The translations under genes were made by a program, and so were the position numbers. Below the pieces are notes generated by a model. It saw nothing but the letters and a program-made list of their open reading frames with translations, was not told the origin of the DNA and searched no databases. 64,000 nt of DNA, from NCBI RefSeq assembly GCF_026914185.1, contig NC_070575.1:2108001-2172000 (forward strand). The letters are read 5' to 3'. This document shows, piece by piece, positions 1 to 11,184 of this stretch; position 1 is the stretch's first letter, and each line of letters begins with the position of its first letter. Source of the DNA: Puccinia triticina (Eukaryota > Basidiomycota > Pucciniomycetes > Pucciniales > Pucciniaceae).

Positions 1-1149
1 GGAGTAAATCATGGCAGAATTCCAGCTACAACAACAGAAAAATATAAAACTCTTGCTTTTCCAAAGGCAATGCGTGAAAAATGCTCAACAAAGAGCACAA
101 AACAAACCGCAGAAGGAGATCCAAGGTGCCCTTTGGGTCAGTCATGTCAGGTGTTGGGATTTGGTAGTGCCAAGAAACAGCCAGTGTCCTCTGGTCTGAT
201 GTATGAAATTCTTCCACAGAGTGCTGTAGTAAACATCTGGAGGACTGACACTCTCAATGTGGCTGAAAGTGCAGAAAGCATTTTTTCAGCTACCATGATG
301 CAATCCAGGCCCCCAGAAGACCAACCTCCCCCCCCCCCCCCCCCCAGAAAAGTGGTAGAGACAAGCCAGACAAGTGGCACTGGGGTGTTCATGGTTTATT
401 CGCAAACCCGCCTCTCAGGAGAGAATCAATATGGCAGAAATTAGGGTGTTTCACCCAACAGGAAAAAATCCATAGCGTTTCCAGGTCTGCTTGACCATCT
501 GCTATGACACCCTTTGCAACTAAAGCTTGAGCATGGCTTATCACCAAGCATGTGGGGTGGACTCTTCAAGGCCTAATATGATGAACTTTCACCAAGAGCA
601 TGTTGTGAGAAGACAGTGTGTAAATGAAGACCAGGTTCGCTAAATTTCTGGTGGCACCCATGTATAGCTCAAATTACTTGCCACTGGGAACTTCAACCTC
701 AGCTGAAAGAAATAAATCCAGAACACTGTCACAAGTCTCATAGAATCCCCAAGTTATTATTAGGTTGGGCGACTTCTGGAATACACATTGGTGTTTCTAA
801 CTGCCAATCAGTACCAGAGGATTGTGGCACTGTATTATTTAGTTGACATGAGGAACATGATCACAAAGATGTCCATCCCAAAGACTGAAACCCTGTGTCA
901 CTTTGACATTTGCAGCTTCCTGAGCTGCACTAGTGTGCCAGGGTGATACAGCTATGTCATACTCCAGCATAAGATTGGGCAGGCAGCAAGTCAGAATTGG
1001 CTTGCAGCCAACACAGCATCAACATTGACACATCCATGAGTTGGAAATGCTGCCACAGCTGACATTGCACAGAGTTGCAGAAGAAAGTCACGGTTTGGCA
1101 CTCTCTAGAGAGTGCCACACTTTCTCCCCTGGTGATTTAGGCTGACCCA
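1..1149. other. No gene recognised
   Basis: Short open frames exist on both strands, the longest about 124 codons at 70-444, but none resembles a known family and none has fungal intron signals joining it to another exon. A C homopolymer of about 15 bases lies near 331-345. The text TTAGGCTGACCC at 1137-1148 matches the terminal motif of the GGAGTGCA-type elements further on, so it may be a transposon scar. Confidence 0.5.
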
Positions 1150-1428
1150 TAAAAAATAGAAAATTGAACATAAAGCCTCCAAATTTTTTTGTATGCAACC
1201 TACAGTGCTGGTCTCTTCAACTTTGAAATCAGATTCAACTGGTTCAGCCATCTTCAGCACCATAATACCATTATATCACTTTTGACCAATATGAAGTGAT
1301 ATAATGGTATTATGGTGCTGAAGATGGCTGGATAAGTTGATTCTGGGTTCACAGTTGAAGAGACCAGCACTGTACGTTGCCTACAAAAAAAATTTGGAGG
1401 CTTTATGTCGAATTTTGTATTTTTTATT
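1150..1428. repeat. Foldback element, about 140-bp arms
   Basis: The left half (AAAAAATAGAAAATTG, then AAGCCTCCAAAT, CAGTGCTGGTCTCTTCAAC, ATACCATTATATCACTT) returns as its reverse complement in the right half, with the centre near 1289. A few mismatches and small indels separate the arms. It would form an almost complete hairpin. No coding capacity. Immediately downstream (1435-1480) lies a PIF-like terminus, so this may be the internal part of a larger element whose left end is not recognised. Confidence 0.8.
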
Positions 1429-1434
1429 GAATTG

Positions 1435-1480
1435 ATCAGCGATTATATCACCTATAATTATAGCAGTGCCAAACGGGGCC
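1435..1480. mobile_element. Solitary PIF/Harbinger-like terminus
   Basis: GATTATATCACC followed by GCCAAACGGGGCC matches the right end of the complete element at 18011-18826 (GTGCCAAACAGGGCC). The next bases are TAA, which would fit a 3-bp target. The matching left end was not found, so the element is truncated or rearranged. Confidence 0.5.
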
Positions 1481-2145
1481 TAAATCATCCAACTCCCTTC
1501 TTGGGGGGAGGGTTGAGTGAAACTATAAAGTGCCCTTGCACCTTTTTTTTTTACCTTCAAGGGTAGGCGGCTCAGTGACATCATGTTCAGTTTTCTTAGC
1601 TAATCTGAGCTTTGTATGTTGACTTCATTCAATTGTCAGTGAGTGCATGAGTTTATGGTCTCTCAGGTTTCCAGTGCATTCCTTGATCATTTTTGCCTTG
1701 GAAGCACCTGGGACAAGTAATAATGTAGTGCTGAGGGAATAGTCCATTTAGCAGATACTGCCATTTATTTCTAGTACTCCTGTTGAGGATAGAATTAAAC
1801 TTACACCTTCTTTTGCTGTGCCGTTGTCACGGTTTCCATGCATTAGGTGCAAGCCTCCTGTAGGCAACGGTGGTCCGCTACGCTACATTTAGTCTGTAGT
1901 TCAGCGCAGCGCAGCGGATCTAAACTACAAATGACAGGGTTTTCTGTTAGTGGACAGTGATTGCCCGCTATTGCTAACAGGCACCCCTTGAAACTACAGG
2001 GCCTCTATCGCCGCTATCAGCGCTAGCAGTGCTATTCAACTGCTGAAAATGCTGATAGCGCTGTTAGCGCCCGTTAGTGTAGCGTAGCAGCCCGTAGTGG
2101 GCGCTACAGCTAACGGCACTGTGTCAGGAACTACGCAACACTAAA

Positions 2146-3853
2146 GGGTCAGCCTAAATGCACTCCAAACTTTTACTTCGTGCACTCCACATTTTTGGCT
2201 TTGGGGGGCCAGGACTCCAAAAAAGTTGGAGTGCCTTGATTTTGTACTCCCAAAACATGGAGTCCCCAGATGGGCACTCCATGTTTATTGGAGTACACAA
2301 CTGGGTACTCCAAAATTGAACAAAATAGGGGAGTGCAGCTAGATGCACTCCAAAAAAAAATGGAGTGTAAGCCCAAGCACTCCACCTTTTCAGTGAAGGA
2401 TTTTGGCTTTGCACTCCAGTTGGCAAATACCAAATGGAGTGCATTGGGGTGCACTCCAAGTCTCCTTTTTTTTGGAGTGCCCACAGCAATCACACCTCTC
2501 TGAACGTCTGGACCGGTCATCAAGGGGCACACAACCAGTCATCCAGAGGACTCATACCTCTTGATGACTGGTGCGGACCGGTCATCAGTCACACCTCTCA
2601 ATGACCGGTGTGTACCGGTCATCAAGGGGAGGTGCTACTCTTGATGACCGGTCTTTACCGGTCACCGGTCTTTACCGGTCATCGAGGGGACTCCCACCTC
2701 TTGATGACCGGCGCGGACCGGTCATAAGTCACACCTCCCGATGACCGGCACAGTCCGGTCATTGAGAGGACTCACACCTCTCGATGACCGGTCATCACCG
2801 GTCATCGAGGTGAGTCACATTTCTTGATGACCGGTCAGACCGGTCATTGAGGGGACTCAAACCTCTTGATTACCAGTCATCACCTGTCATCGAGGTGAGT
2901 CACATTTCTTGATGACCGGTCAGACCGGTCATCAAAGGTAATAACACCTCTCAATGACCGGTGTGTACCAGTCATCAAGGGGAGGTGCTACTCTCAATGA
3001 CCGGTCGGTCTGACCGGTCATCGACAGGAGATGTTACTCCCCTCAATGACCGGCACAGACCGGTCATCAAGAGATGTGACTCACCTCGATGACCGGTCAT
3101 CACCGGTCATCGAGTGTTATTACCCTTGATGACCGGTCTGACCGGTCATCGAGAGGTGTGAGTCCTCTCAATGACCCCTCTGTGCCGGTCATTGGGAGGT
3201 GTGAGTCCTCTTGATGACCGGTGGTGAACAATCATTGAGAGGTGTGAGTCCCCTCGATGACCGGTCTGTGCCGGTCATTGGGAAGTGTGGCCGGTCCGTG
3301 CCGGTCATCGAGAGGTGTGAGTCCCCTCGGTGACCGGCACAGACAGGTCATCAAGAGGAGATGTTACTCCCCTTGATGACCGGCACAGACCGGTCATCAA
3401 GAGGTGTGATTTCCCTCAATGACCGGCGGTCCGGTACAGACCGGTCATTGAGGGGAGATGTTAATCCGCTCAATGCCGGTCTGTAACGGTCATAGATATC
3501 AGGAGGATCGAGAGTGGTGTGTTTGTACATAGCCTGGTTGAAGTTGTAGGCACTCCAGCTCTGGCTGGAGTGCACAGTAATGCACTCCCCTTTTGAGGAG
3601 GAGAAATATCAGGAATGGAGTGCTGGGGGAATGCACTCCAATCTGATGGAGTGAGACTCATGGGCACTCATTACATTTCCTGGCCACTGGAGTTCTTTGT
3701 GCTGCACTCCAAAGAGTCTTGAGTCCCCGGTTCTGCACTCCAATTGACTTGGAGTACTCTAGTCTGTACTCCAACAATCATTGGAGTGCACACTCCATAC
3801 ACTCACTTTTGGAGTGCTTTTGGGATTTTTTTGGAGTGCATTTAGGCTGACCC
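2146..3853. mobile_element. Non-autonomous hAT-like element, 8-bp TSD
   Basis: Termini GGGTCAGCCTAAATGCACTC and its reverse complement bound 1708 bp. The flanks carry a perfect 8-bp duplication, ACACTAAA at 2138-2145 and again at 3854-3861, which marks both ends exactly and is the hAT superfamily size. Both subterminal parts (2160-2500 and 3545-3850) are chains of GGAGTGCA/TGCACTCC hairpins. The centre is an ACCGGTCAT palindrome array. No transposase frame is present, so mobility would need a factor in trans. Confidence 0.85.
2505..3510. repeat. ACCGGTCAT palindrome array (core of 2146-3853)
   Basis: Dozens of degenerate units of the form CTCGATGACCGGT, 4-8 spacer bases, ACCGGTCATCGAG, separated by short spacers such as AGGTGTGAGTCC. 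Each unit is a self-complementary hairpin of about 30-40 bp. Adjacent units vary by substitutions, giving CAATGACC or TTGATGACC versions. Not CRISPR-like: the spacers are themselves repeated and irregular. Confidence 0.9.
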
Positions 3854-4183
3854 ACACTAAATTAGCAGATAGTGCACGCTACGGATAGTTTAGCGTAGCC
3901 GCCCACCGTTGCTCTAGGGCTAGTAGGGATGTGCAGTCCTCAGCTAGCCCAAGTGTGGGAAATTCCTCCTCTGTCTGAAGGCTAACATGCCTGGTGAGAG
4001 GGTGGTACTCAATCAGACTAGAAACGTGAAATTGTTGGTTGTAGGATTTTTATCCTAAAAAGAATATAGTTTGAGGGCAAAAAAACCATAACTCAGGAAA
4101 AGGATTTTTTATAATGTGAGCCTGAGCCCTTTGTGTGTAAAGCCTAATTCTTCATTCTAAAAATTCCATGTCTACAAAGCAAA

Positions 4184-4752
4184 GGGGCTGGCTTTATGCA
4201 CTCCAAATATTTACTACATGCACTCCAAAAAAGGAGTGAAATTGTGTCTACTCCAATAAATTTTGGAGTGAGCAAAGGTTCACTCCAAAAGTGGGCTAAA
4301 TTGGAGTGTTCAGAAGTTCACTCCAATATTTATTGGAGTGAAAACTTGTGCACTCCAAAAAAATGGAGTATAAAATTAGGCACTCAAACTGTGTAGTGGA
4401 GTTCAACCCACTCCATGTTTTGTTTTGGAATGGACCACTGGGCACTCCAAAAAAGTGGGGCCAGTGATTCCCATTCAAAAAGAGCATATAAATAGGCTCA
4501 GCAATATTGGAGTGCACAAGTTTCCACTCCAATAAACATTGGAGTGAACTTCTGAACACTCCAATTTAGCCCACCTTTGGAGTGAACAAAGGTTCCCTCC
4601 AAATATATATTGGAGTGAACTTCTGAACACTCCAATTCAACCCACTTTTGGAGTGAACCTTTGTTCACTCCAACATTTATTGGAGTAGACACAAGTTCAC
4701 TCCTTTTTTGGAGTGCATGTAGTAAATATTTGGAGTGCATAAAGCCGGCCCC
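4184..4752. mobile_element. GGAGTGCA-type foldback element
   Basis: Left end GGGGCTGGCTTTATGCACTC is mirrored at the right by GAGTGCATAAAGCCGGCCCC. The first 80 and last 80 bases (ATATTTACTACATGCACTCC and onward) are near-perfect inverted copies. The interior is a chain of TTGGAGTGA/TCACTCCAA hairpins. It is the same architecture as 2146-3853 and 17592-19336 but lacks the ACCGGTCAT core. No target-site duplication is visible. Confidence 0.75.
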
Positions 4753-4769
4753 ATTTTTTATTGAATTAA

Positions 4770-4814
4770 TCAGCAATTATATCACCTATAATTATATTGG
4801 TACCAAACAGGGCC
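4770..4814. mobile_element. Solitary PIF/Harbinger-like terminus
   Basis: ATTATATCACCTATAATTAT then GGTACCAAACAGGGCC, followed by TTA. Closely similar to the terminus at 1435-1480 and to the right end of 18011-18826. No partner end found nearby. A run of about 24 T follows at 4838-4862. Confidence 0.5.
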
Positions 4815-5082
4815 TTACTGCTCTGATTACAGGTTGAAGATTTTTTTTTTTTTTTTTTTTTTGAAAATGTGGTCCTCTCCGCAACATGGAGATCTATTGG
4901 TCGAAAAAACATGAAATGATTTGCTAAGGTGAAGGAGGAACTGGCAGATTACTGAAATTTTTGGGAATTTGGCAAAAAAACAAGTTCCTCGTGTGCCAAC
5001 ATTCACCGCTTGCGGTAAAGTCCGCAGCGCGACCTCCTCGGAGGGACTGCGTGAAGTTCGAGTAAACCCCTGTTCACCCAAA

Positions 5083-5200
5083 TTTATTGGAGTGAGCAAC
5101 CCCCCACTCCAATGTTTTTTGGAGTGGTCGGCAGATCACGCCTTTTTTGGCGTGCACGTAATTAGTCAATTCTTGGCGTGCCTAAAGCCCGCCTAAACTA
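5083..5200. repeat. Fragment of GGAGTGCA-type element
   Basis: TTATTGGAGTGAGCAACC, CACTCCAATG, GGAGTGGTC and GGCGTGCCTAAAGCCCGCCT resemble one end of the 4184-4752 family with C/T changes. It lies about 190 bp downstream of the eIF3b stop codon. Confidence 0.5.
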
Positions 5201-5391
5201 CCAAAACACGGATGACCAAGACAAGAACAACGGCGATACACAGAAAAGGAAAGCACAAGTTGAGCGAAACAAAAATGTATCCCAAGTCGATGAAAGGTGA
5301 AAGCGATCGTTCTCTCCCAAACTCAGTCAATTTTTTGTTGTGGTTATCCAGTGTTATTGGAAGAGGGAAAAGAGTTGAAGGCGAAGGGGGA

Positions 5392-8138
5392 TCAGACCAC
5401 ATTCTCAGTTTCTTCAATAACCTCTTCGATCCATTCTTCGATCTGTTCCGAATCGACGGGCTCGGCAGGTTTTTGCGCGACGAAAGGTTTGCCTGCCCGA
5501 GTGGCCTCGGCAGTGCGTTCTTGTTTGGCACGCCGTCTCCAGGAGTCCCATTCGTCAAGCAATCTTCGGCGATGGGCCACCAACTCTGCACTGACGTTGC
5601 TAGCTTCAAGTTGGTCGTCCTCCTCGAACTGCTTGCTGTACTCTCGCAAGTTCTTCCTGATCTTCCGTTGCGTCTCCTTGCTCAATAGCGACCGCGGCCG
5701 CGGTCTCCATAGCAGTTGCTTGAATTTTTCCAGCGCCGCCTTGTGCATCAGTTCTCCCTTGAAGTCCCAGATGGTGTATCCGCTTTCAGGCTGTATGTAA
5801 AGAAAGAGGCAAAATGAATCAGACCCCCAAATCAGTTCACAAAGTAAAGATATGTAAGAGTGATAGAAATAAGAAATGCTTACTGAGCTGAGCCACATAC
5901 TGCCGATACTGGCGAAATATCTTCCACTCGGATCCCATTCCAGCTCGGTCATACCATAATGCTCAACCGATGAGAGGAGAGATATGCCGGATCCCAGATC
6001 CTTCTCACTCTCATCTAGATCGGTATCCCAAAACTCGAGATCACATTTTGAGCTAGAGCCTAAGGTGGCTGTGACGACGTGTCTACCCTTGGGAGACCAG
6101 TGAACCGAGTTACACGTCTTGCCGTCGTAGGATTCTTTGACGATCAAATCCCCCCAGAATCAGATGGATTGATGGGGGGGACGAGGGATGGGAGATTTTG
6201 GGACTTACTGAATAAACGGAAATCCCCTTTCTTGACGTCCATTCCATAAAAGTGTATATTCGTCTTGATCGTTGTTCCTGGTGTGGGACCTTGTGACAAG
6301 TTAGGATCATTGCTAGTGATCAAAATAAATCGATTTCCCTTTGGTTCCCATGCAAAAGCGGTGACGGTATCTAGAAGGAAACCACATCAATTTCAGTTTA
6401 TTTGTTGAAGAGGATAATTATGCATAGTATCAACAACAAGCAGGGAATAGAAAACCTTTGATTTCAATGACATCGACGGGGAAAGCTTTGTCTCGAACCC
6501 GGAACAATTCCAGGTTGCAGTAGGTGGTCTTTTTGGTCTTGGTGTGTCTATCAACTTTTACACAGACATAATCACCGTTGGATTGCCAGTGTATCTTGGC
6601 CTATCGGTCGAATTCTTCGCGGTCAGCCACGGCTGGGATTGCAAAGAACGTTCATGAATCAAGCTGATACTGACGTCGTGAACATTGAAAAGATTCTTCG
6701 AACGTAGGGTATCACGGGATGGTATGCTCATCAAGGAAACTCTTGCAGGCTGGTTGGCAACTTCGGGTGTCCAGAAAGCCAGCATGTTCGATCTTTCGCC
6801 AGCGTTCTTCTTCGGCTTTGAGTCCGAGCTGGGCTCGTCGAATGAAGCGCTCGGGAGCAAGTGTCGAGCTTCCAAGATAGCATCGCGCTCGTTTTCGCTC
6901 AAGGGGCACCATTCGAAGTCAACAACTCCTTCGATCTTGATGCTCTTTTTGTCGAGCAAACCCATTCCAGGTGTTTCGTAGACGCTGATGGCCTGTCCAG
7001 GCGTCACCCGAGCCAGATAGCGATCATCCCCACTCCACTTAAACATTGGCCATTGGAACTTAATCCGAGCCCCGCCTTCTTCATCCGATGACGGAGTGAG
7101 GACTGGAAACGTCCGTAGCAGTTTGCCAGTGACGACATCCCATACTGCGATACTATTGCCTTCATCATCTTCAGAGAAGATCTGAGGCGCTTGAGGGTCG
7201 GTTGGAAGCTCGATTGGCTGATCGGACCAGGTGACGAGGTAATTCTCCATTGGTGAAAAGTCGATCAGTTTCACTTTCGGATGGTAGAGTCTATGGATTC
7301 GGTCGAAGTTTGCTCCACCCCAGAGGGCCACCCCCTGGTTGTGAATCGTGGCTAGCATTGTACCATCTGGAGACCAGGCACAGTAGGCATCAGTCCATTT
7401 CTGATGGAAGATGTGGTGATCGGGAAAAAAAGGTCAAGCATTGAGGTCATGAAGTACATAATCTGTGAAAAGCGAGAAGGAAGCATACAGTTCGTTTGTG
7501 AGCAACATCGGGAGCCCCGTTGCGCCCATGCCAGGCGACCTTGACGTCATCACCTTGATAGAGGATCATCTGGTCACGACCTTGTGGGTCGGCTAGCCAG
7601 CTCTTCAAGTGACTCCGAGGCTTGTACTGTTCTAATACCGGGGGCACGAAGGTCTCGGGCACATGGGCGAATCGCTCAACCTCGGTGAACTTGATCACCG
7701 TAAACCGATGCTTTTTGTCGAATGGATAGTCGTGTAGGTTTCGGACAGCCCGATCGGCGTCTTGAGGACTGTTGAGCTCGATAAAAAGATATCTGTTTGG
7801 ACGCAGTAAGGCAGATTCAATCTCCCATTGGAGAACTGAACGCAAAACGAGTAATGTAACCAATCTGACCCTTTACTCTGGTTGTTGGGATCCAGAGGCA
7901 TCTCGATCTTGTTTTCGGAGATCTTGAGATCTTTTTTGGCGAAGGTGGAGATGATAGCTTTGATCAATCTGCCCCGTTTTGATTCGTCGACGACGGGTGC
8001 ACCCTCGACGACAATGAGGTTATCGAACGTATCCTGGAACTTGGGCTGGAATCGTTCCTCGATGTCCGTGTAATCGATCTCGAGATCAGACTCGTCATCG
8101 TCGGTGAAGTGGTCGACTTCCTTTGCGTTTGCAACCAT
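5392..8138 (-). CDS. PRT1: Eukaryotic translation initiation factor 3 subunit b (Prt1)
   Basis: Scaffold subunit of eIF3, which brings initiator tRNA and mRNA to the 40S ribosome in the cytoplasm. Seven exons on the minus strand: 8138-7870, 7792-7489, 7400-6675, 6600-6456, 6370-6209, 6134-5884 and 5790-5392. The six introns of 74-93 nt all obey GT-AG. The exons sum to 2256 nt, a 751-residue protein, the usual fungal length. The N-terminal RRM has the RNP1-like run KGYLFIEL built across intron 1. The WD-type propeller follows, with [47 protein letters not shown] and [10 protein letters not shown], then FDEWDS-like [12 protein letters not shown] and an acidic C-terminus. The first Met is followed at once by the acidic leader typical of Prt1. 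No break seen; it looks functional. Confidence 0.95.
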
Positions 8139-8416
8139 ATTGATATCGATCGGGGATGGGTGTCGAGAAAAGGGTGCACTGTTCTGAGTAACATCCTGCT
8201 GGGCACACTGTGTGGGGGCGCAGTCGGATGGCGAGCGGACGTCCGGTCTGACGTCGGCCGCCCTCCATCTGCCCCTGCAGAAGAAGTCCGCAAGGCCAGA
8301 AGCGGGTTAAAAAACTGTTTTTCCCGCGGAAATCCATTTTTTGTGCAAAAAAACAGTTTTCGCCAAAAAACGTGTATGTACCACAGCGACTGTTTTTTGG
8401 AACGTCCAGAAAACAG
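8139..8416. other. Upstream region of eIF3b
   Basis: This is the presumed promoter and 5' UTR of the minus-strand eIF3b gene. No TATA box or defined operator can be named with confidence. CG-rich tracts near 8210-8290 and repeated AAAACAGTTTT/AAAACTGTTTT palindromes near 8310-8400 are visible. The latter flank the MITE at 8417-8567. Confidence 0.4.
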
Positions 8417-8567
8417 TGGAGGACTTCCTGTCAACCTGGGAACTCATATTTTTCCAGATTTTGCAGGGAAATATGGGCTCAATCATCTCAAATCCCAGAT
8501 CTGCCAGCTAGATTTCCCTGCAAAATCTGGAAAAATCTGGGTTTCCAGATTGGCAGGAAGTCCTCCA
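8417..8567. mobile_element. MITE with TGGAGGACTTCC termini
   Basis: TGGAGGACTTCCTG at the left is mirrored by CAGGAAGTCCTCCA at the right. The interior also folds (TTTTTCCAGATTTTGCAGGG against CCCTGCAAAATCTGGAAAAA). 151 bp, non-coding, about 280 bp upstream of the eIF3b start. Relatives at 17363-17565 and 30993-31196. Confidence 0.75.
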
Positions 8568-9160
8568 GTTTTCCCCAAAAACAGGTCTGACCCTGTTTTT
8601 CAAGACTGTTTTTCCTCCCCCATCACCCTCCATCACCTCATTCCTCCATCTCTTACTCCAAGACCGGAGCAATCCGGCAATCAATCATCTTGTTATCTCG
8701 GAGGAACGATCTATCAAGCGTACAACTGGATTGGTCCAAGGAAAATGAAGAGAGTTCACTACAATTGAATTGGACCAAGGAGAAAAAGAGTCCTTCATCT
8801 CTCTTCTTTTTCCTTGGACCAGTCCTCTCCTTCACTCGGACTGCTCATTGATCCAAGAGGAATTCTCCATTCTCTCAAAAAAGAACTTGATTGTTCTGAG
8901 AGAAAATATGACTCAGTTGTTCCCAGAGGAACAAGAAATCAATTCCTCCCATAGAAAGGAGGAGGAAACCTTGGGTCCCTTATCCTTCCCTCCCTGGGAA
9001 ATATGTATACAGTTAAATCAATCCAACAGGAAAGAGGAGGAGATTATATTTTGATCCTCCCATTGCCTCTGACAACAGGAGGAGGGAGTTCCTCTAGGAC
9101 TAATTGGTCTAAGAGGACTTGATTGCAGGCCTCCTCCCTCTTGGACTGGTCTGAAGATTA
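8568..9160. other. No gene recognised
   Basis: Purine/pyrimidine-rich sequence with short self-complementary patches such as TTGGTCCAAGG (8730) and TTGGACCAAGG (8770). Open frames (for example 8770-9054) have no recognisable similarity. Confidence 0.4.
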
Positions 9161-9349
9161 GGGGGTTTCAAACATGGTGCAGGTCCCATTTCAGGAACCC
9201 CAATTCAGGAAAACAAAGTTCCTGGAAAATGAATTTCCAAATTATTTAGGTATGTTTTTTGGGTAAAATTGGGTGGGTGTTTTTCAGGTGCCCTGATTTT
9301 GTGAATTGGGGGTTCCTGAAACAGGACCTGCACCATGTTTGAAACCCCC
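9161..9349. mobile_element. TA-flanked MITE, GGGGGTTTCAAAC termini
   Basis: GGGGGTTTCAAACATGGTGC at the left, mirrored by GCACCATGTTTGAAACCCCC at the right, with TA on both sides (9159-9160 and 9350-9351). 189 bp with about 50-bp imperfect arms including CAGGTCC and TTTCAGGAACCCC. TA duplication is the Tc1/mariner/pogo hallmark. A diverged relative sits inside the gene at 46418-48687. Confidence 0.75.
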
Positions 9350-9394
9350 TATTTTCCAGGTAGCAAAGATGTTAGAATTCTAGTTTCTGTCTCC

Positions 9395-9566
9395 GCTCAC
9401 AGTCTCTTTCCTGTTCCCTGTCCTGTCCTGTTCCATGTCCTGTCCTGTCCATGTCACCTGTTCACTTAACTGTCCAGTACCCTGTTCTGTCCTGTCCCCT
9501 GTCCTGTCCTTTCCTGTTACCTGCCCTGTCCTGTCCTGTGCTGTCACCTGTCCTGTCCCCTGTTAT
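9395..9566. repeat. CCTGT-rich imperfect pentanucleotide satellite
   Basis: Degenerate repeats of CCTGT/TCCTGTCC over about 170 bp, interrupted by CATGTC and CCCTGTT variants. Non-coding. Confidence 0.8.
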
Positions 9567-11184
9567 TGTGGTTAGGCCCCCCTTTGGATCTTGCTGGGGG
9601 GCTCTCTAGTTGTCTGGTTAAAGTCCGCACCTCGGACATGAAATAAAAATCATTGAGTCTGAGCTTTAAACTTCTCATGAGTACCCCACTCAACAATCTC
9701 CCACTGAGAGAAGATTCATCCCTATTCCCCAAAAAGCTCCTCTTTCAAATCCCCTCCCCTCTCTCCTCCATTGGCACCCAAGGCTGAAAGCCAAAACTTG
9801 ACAAAAGATTGTATGAGGTGTTCATGAGTAGGGAAGGCACCACAATGACCCCTTCCCTATTCACAAATGTTTGTGAGTGTACCAAAGATTGTCTTTGGGT
9901 GTCACAATGACCCCTTCCCTATTCATGAAGATTTTCCAGGGTTCAGAAGATTGTCCGAGGTGTTCATCAGTAGGGAAAGCACCACAATGACCCCTTCCCT
10001 ACTCATGAAGAGTTGCAAGCATACCAAATATTTTCTTTGGGTTTGATGATGATTGAAATGGATGGTGGATAATGAGTGCAGATGTGGAATCCAAAGTGAC
10101 GGTTGTGGTACACATTATTGAAATCTGTTTCTCCAAATGTGAGTTTTTTGAAAAATCAGAAAAGCACAAAAAAAAAATATCTTCTCTGCGCAAGAAAAAC
10201 AGAATTTGTATGGTACAGGCCCTAACTAAGTCCCTCAAGACTTTGAGCCCCCGGGGGGTAGGCTGAACTTGTGAAGTGAGCCTCCGTCAGATGTACAGTG
10301 GGTAGACAATAGTATCCACCACACTTTTTTGGACTCTAGAATCTCCCCCCACCAACTTCAAGTCATTCCTTTCAGTGAGATGGTTCAAAACAGGCTTACA
10401 AAGATGAATATGAGAAAATAAAAATGGAAAAACAAAGTCGTGATTTTTTAAAAAAGTTGAAAAAACACAAGTTTTTCTTGCAAGCTTAATTTGTTTTTTC
10501 AGAGAAAGTTGAATAGACAGAAAGAAAGAATGGAAAATGAAAAGAATGATAATAAATGAAAAAAATGTGACCCAAAAAAGGTTTGGCTTGGTGGGTGGAC
10601 AATTTGCAGCCAAAATGGGACATTACAGTGCCAGAATCTCAGGTATACTGATGAATGACTCACCCCGCACATCTTTTGAACCACATGTAATCAATCCAAG
10701 TTTATTAAATTCACAAAAACATGGCAAAAAAGATCTAATTTTTGGCGTGCAGCCACATGATGGCCACTGTTGAAGAGATTACCCCCGAGCACTATGTGCC
10801 ATGGGTAGCCCCTCCAGCTTGTTACAGTGCAACAAGCAAAAAAGGGCCAGCATTTTTTTAAATCAAGCAGGGGCCTATCCAAGCAAAGTAGGGGGCCTGC
10901 AAGGAGGGGCCAGGACAAAACCGGAACCCCTGGGGGGACAACTGACACCAGCCCCCCCTCCTCAAATACTCAAGCTCGCCCCATCCATAGCTGGTGGTGA
11001 GTCGACCTCTCAAAGACTCTAGCCGCATCCAGCGCCACGGCCGCCATATCCTTGCCAACGCCATGCCACCCAGTTCACCCCAACCAAAACCAAAACAACC
11101 GTTGATACACAATGCCCTCTTTGGATTGGATGGTCAGCCAACAGTAGTCAACACATGACGGTGAGACAATGAGAAGGTCAAAAG
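9567..11184. other. No gene recognised
   Basis: Holds a direct repeat of about 90-130 bp whose copies (starting near 9800, 9890 and 9960) share GGGAA(G)GCACCACAATGACC, ACAATGACCCCTTCCCTA and TTCATGA. This is a three-fold minisatellite-like block without coding sense. The rest is AT-rich, with no recognisable frame until the PWP2 relic. Confidence 0.4.

Larger units (their letters stand above)
1865..3911. mobile_element. Outer element with CAACGGTGG termini
   Basis: Left end CAACGGTGGTCCGCTACGCT is mirrored at the right end as AGCGTAGCCGCCCACCGTTG, imperfectly. The interior outside the nested insertion (1885-2137 and 3862-3890) is full of GCTACGCTA/TAGCGTAGC and GCGCTAGC-like short palindromes. 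It is interrupted by the element at 2146-3853. The same terminal style occurs at 63297-63774 and, more distantly, at 19469-19843. No coding region. Its own target duplication is not clear. Confidence 0.6.

Noticed and set aside
70..444. 124-codon plus-strand frame with a poly-Pro run
   Set aside because: The proline run comes from a C homopolymer; no signal, domain or joinable exon.
5212..5800. Plus-strand frames of 158-167 codons
   Set aside because: They are antisense to the last exon of eIF3b.
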